A stretch of DNA of 6,782 nt from Pseudobdellovibrionaceae bacterium (lineage in GTDB: Bacteria; Bdellovibrionota; Bdellovibrionia; Bdellovibrionales; UBA1609), in contig JAPORL010000197.1 in the NCBI GenBank assembly GCA_026712605.1, positions 1 through 6,782 of the forward strand, written 5' to 3'. The position numbers and the translations under genes were made by a program. Shown here in pieces: positions 6,686 through 6,782 of the stretch. The first letter of the stretch is position 1. Each line of letters begins with the position of its first letter. Under the pieces are notes generated by a model. That model ran no database searches. It worked only from the letters and a program-made list of their open reading frames with translations, and was not told the origin of the DNA.

Positions 6686-6782
6686 GTAAGATACAAAGCT
6701 AAAAACTCAGACATGCGGTTTGCCACAAAGCGACCTCTGGTCGCAATGTGTTCAAATCCGAACTCCTTTTTAGCTTTGTATC
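6686..6782 (-). repeat. Long palindromic repeat, copy 2 (cut by window end)
   Basis: The reverse complement of 6690-6782 aligns without gaps to 4936-5028, with 83 of 93 positions identical; four more matching bases extend to 6686. The visible outer stem pairs 6690-6705 with 6767-6782 perfectly over 16 bp and probably continues past the window edge. The inner hairpin is CACAAAGCGACC (6724-6735) against GGTCGCAATGTG (6739-6750), with two adjacent A-A mismatches and a TCT loop. The copy lies about 65 bases upstream of the metG start, in opposite orientation to copy 1, so the pair brackets metG. Confidence 0.85.

Noticed and set aside
6686..6696. metG promoter supplied by the outward end of repeat copy 2 (TTGTAT at 6691-6696 read on the minus strand)
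   Set aside because: The best partner, TAAAAT at 6670-6675, is only 15 bases away. TATAAA at 6645-6650 is an equally good -10 with no good -35, so no choice can be justified.
1..6782. CRISPR array, insertion sequence, toxin-antitoxin or defence system
   Set aside because: There are no regularly spaced direct repeats, no transposase or nuclease motifs and no additional small coding sequences; apart from the palindromic repeat pair the content is housekeeping.

Overview
The window is AT-rich bacterial chromosome, roughly one-third G+C by eye. It carries housekeeping genes rather than an obvious accessory system. The promoters look sigma-70-like (a perfect TTGACA is present), the tRNA gene encodes its own CCA, TopA ends in glycine-aromatic repeats instead of zinc fingers, and the methionyl-tRNA synthetase is the short type without zinc-binding cysteines. 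From memory of family sequences this MetRS resembles Bdellovibrionota/deltaproteobacterial forms. That makes a low-GC relative of that group plausible, but this is inference and not settled by the window.

Layout, left to right. Positions 1-51 are a GC-rich, palindrome-rich patch unlike everything else and may be a chimeric or foreign end. It appears to cut short a minus-strand gene (27-1928) for a multi-pass membrane protein fused to a spermidine-synthase-like domain. A divergent intergenic region (1929-2129) holds a strong candidate promoter for that gene, a 9-bp inverted repeat and a weaker promoter for topA. topA (2130-4706, plus strand) encodes an 858-residue DNA topoisomerase I. It is followed in convergent orientation by a tRNA-Cys(GCA) gene (4727-4800, minus). 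After about 300 bases without a protein gene comes metG (5107-6621, minus).

The least ordinary item is a long imperfect palindrome present twice, at 4922-5042 and 6686-6782 (the second runs off the window). The copies lie in opposite orientation on either side of metG. Over 93 ungapped positions they share 83. The unpaired internal-loop sequences are almost unchanged, while several differences fall in the stems, including one compensatory T-A to C-G pair change. This suggests a dispersed structured repeat (REP-, MITE- or structured-RNA-like) that I cannot assign to a named family.

Functionally, topA controls supercoiling, while tRNA-Cys and metG serve translation. The membrane protein may relate to polyamine or small-molecule aminopropyl/methyl transfer. 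The genes do not form one pathway, and none of the protein genes has a recognisable Shine-Dalgarno sequence.
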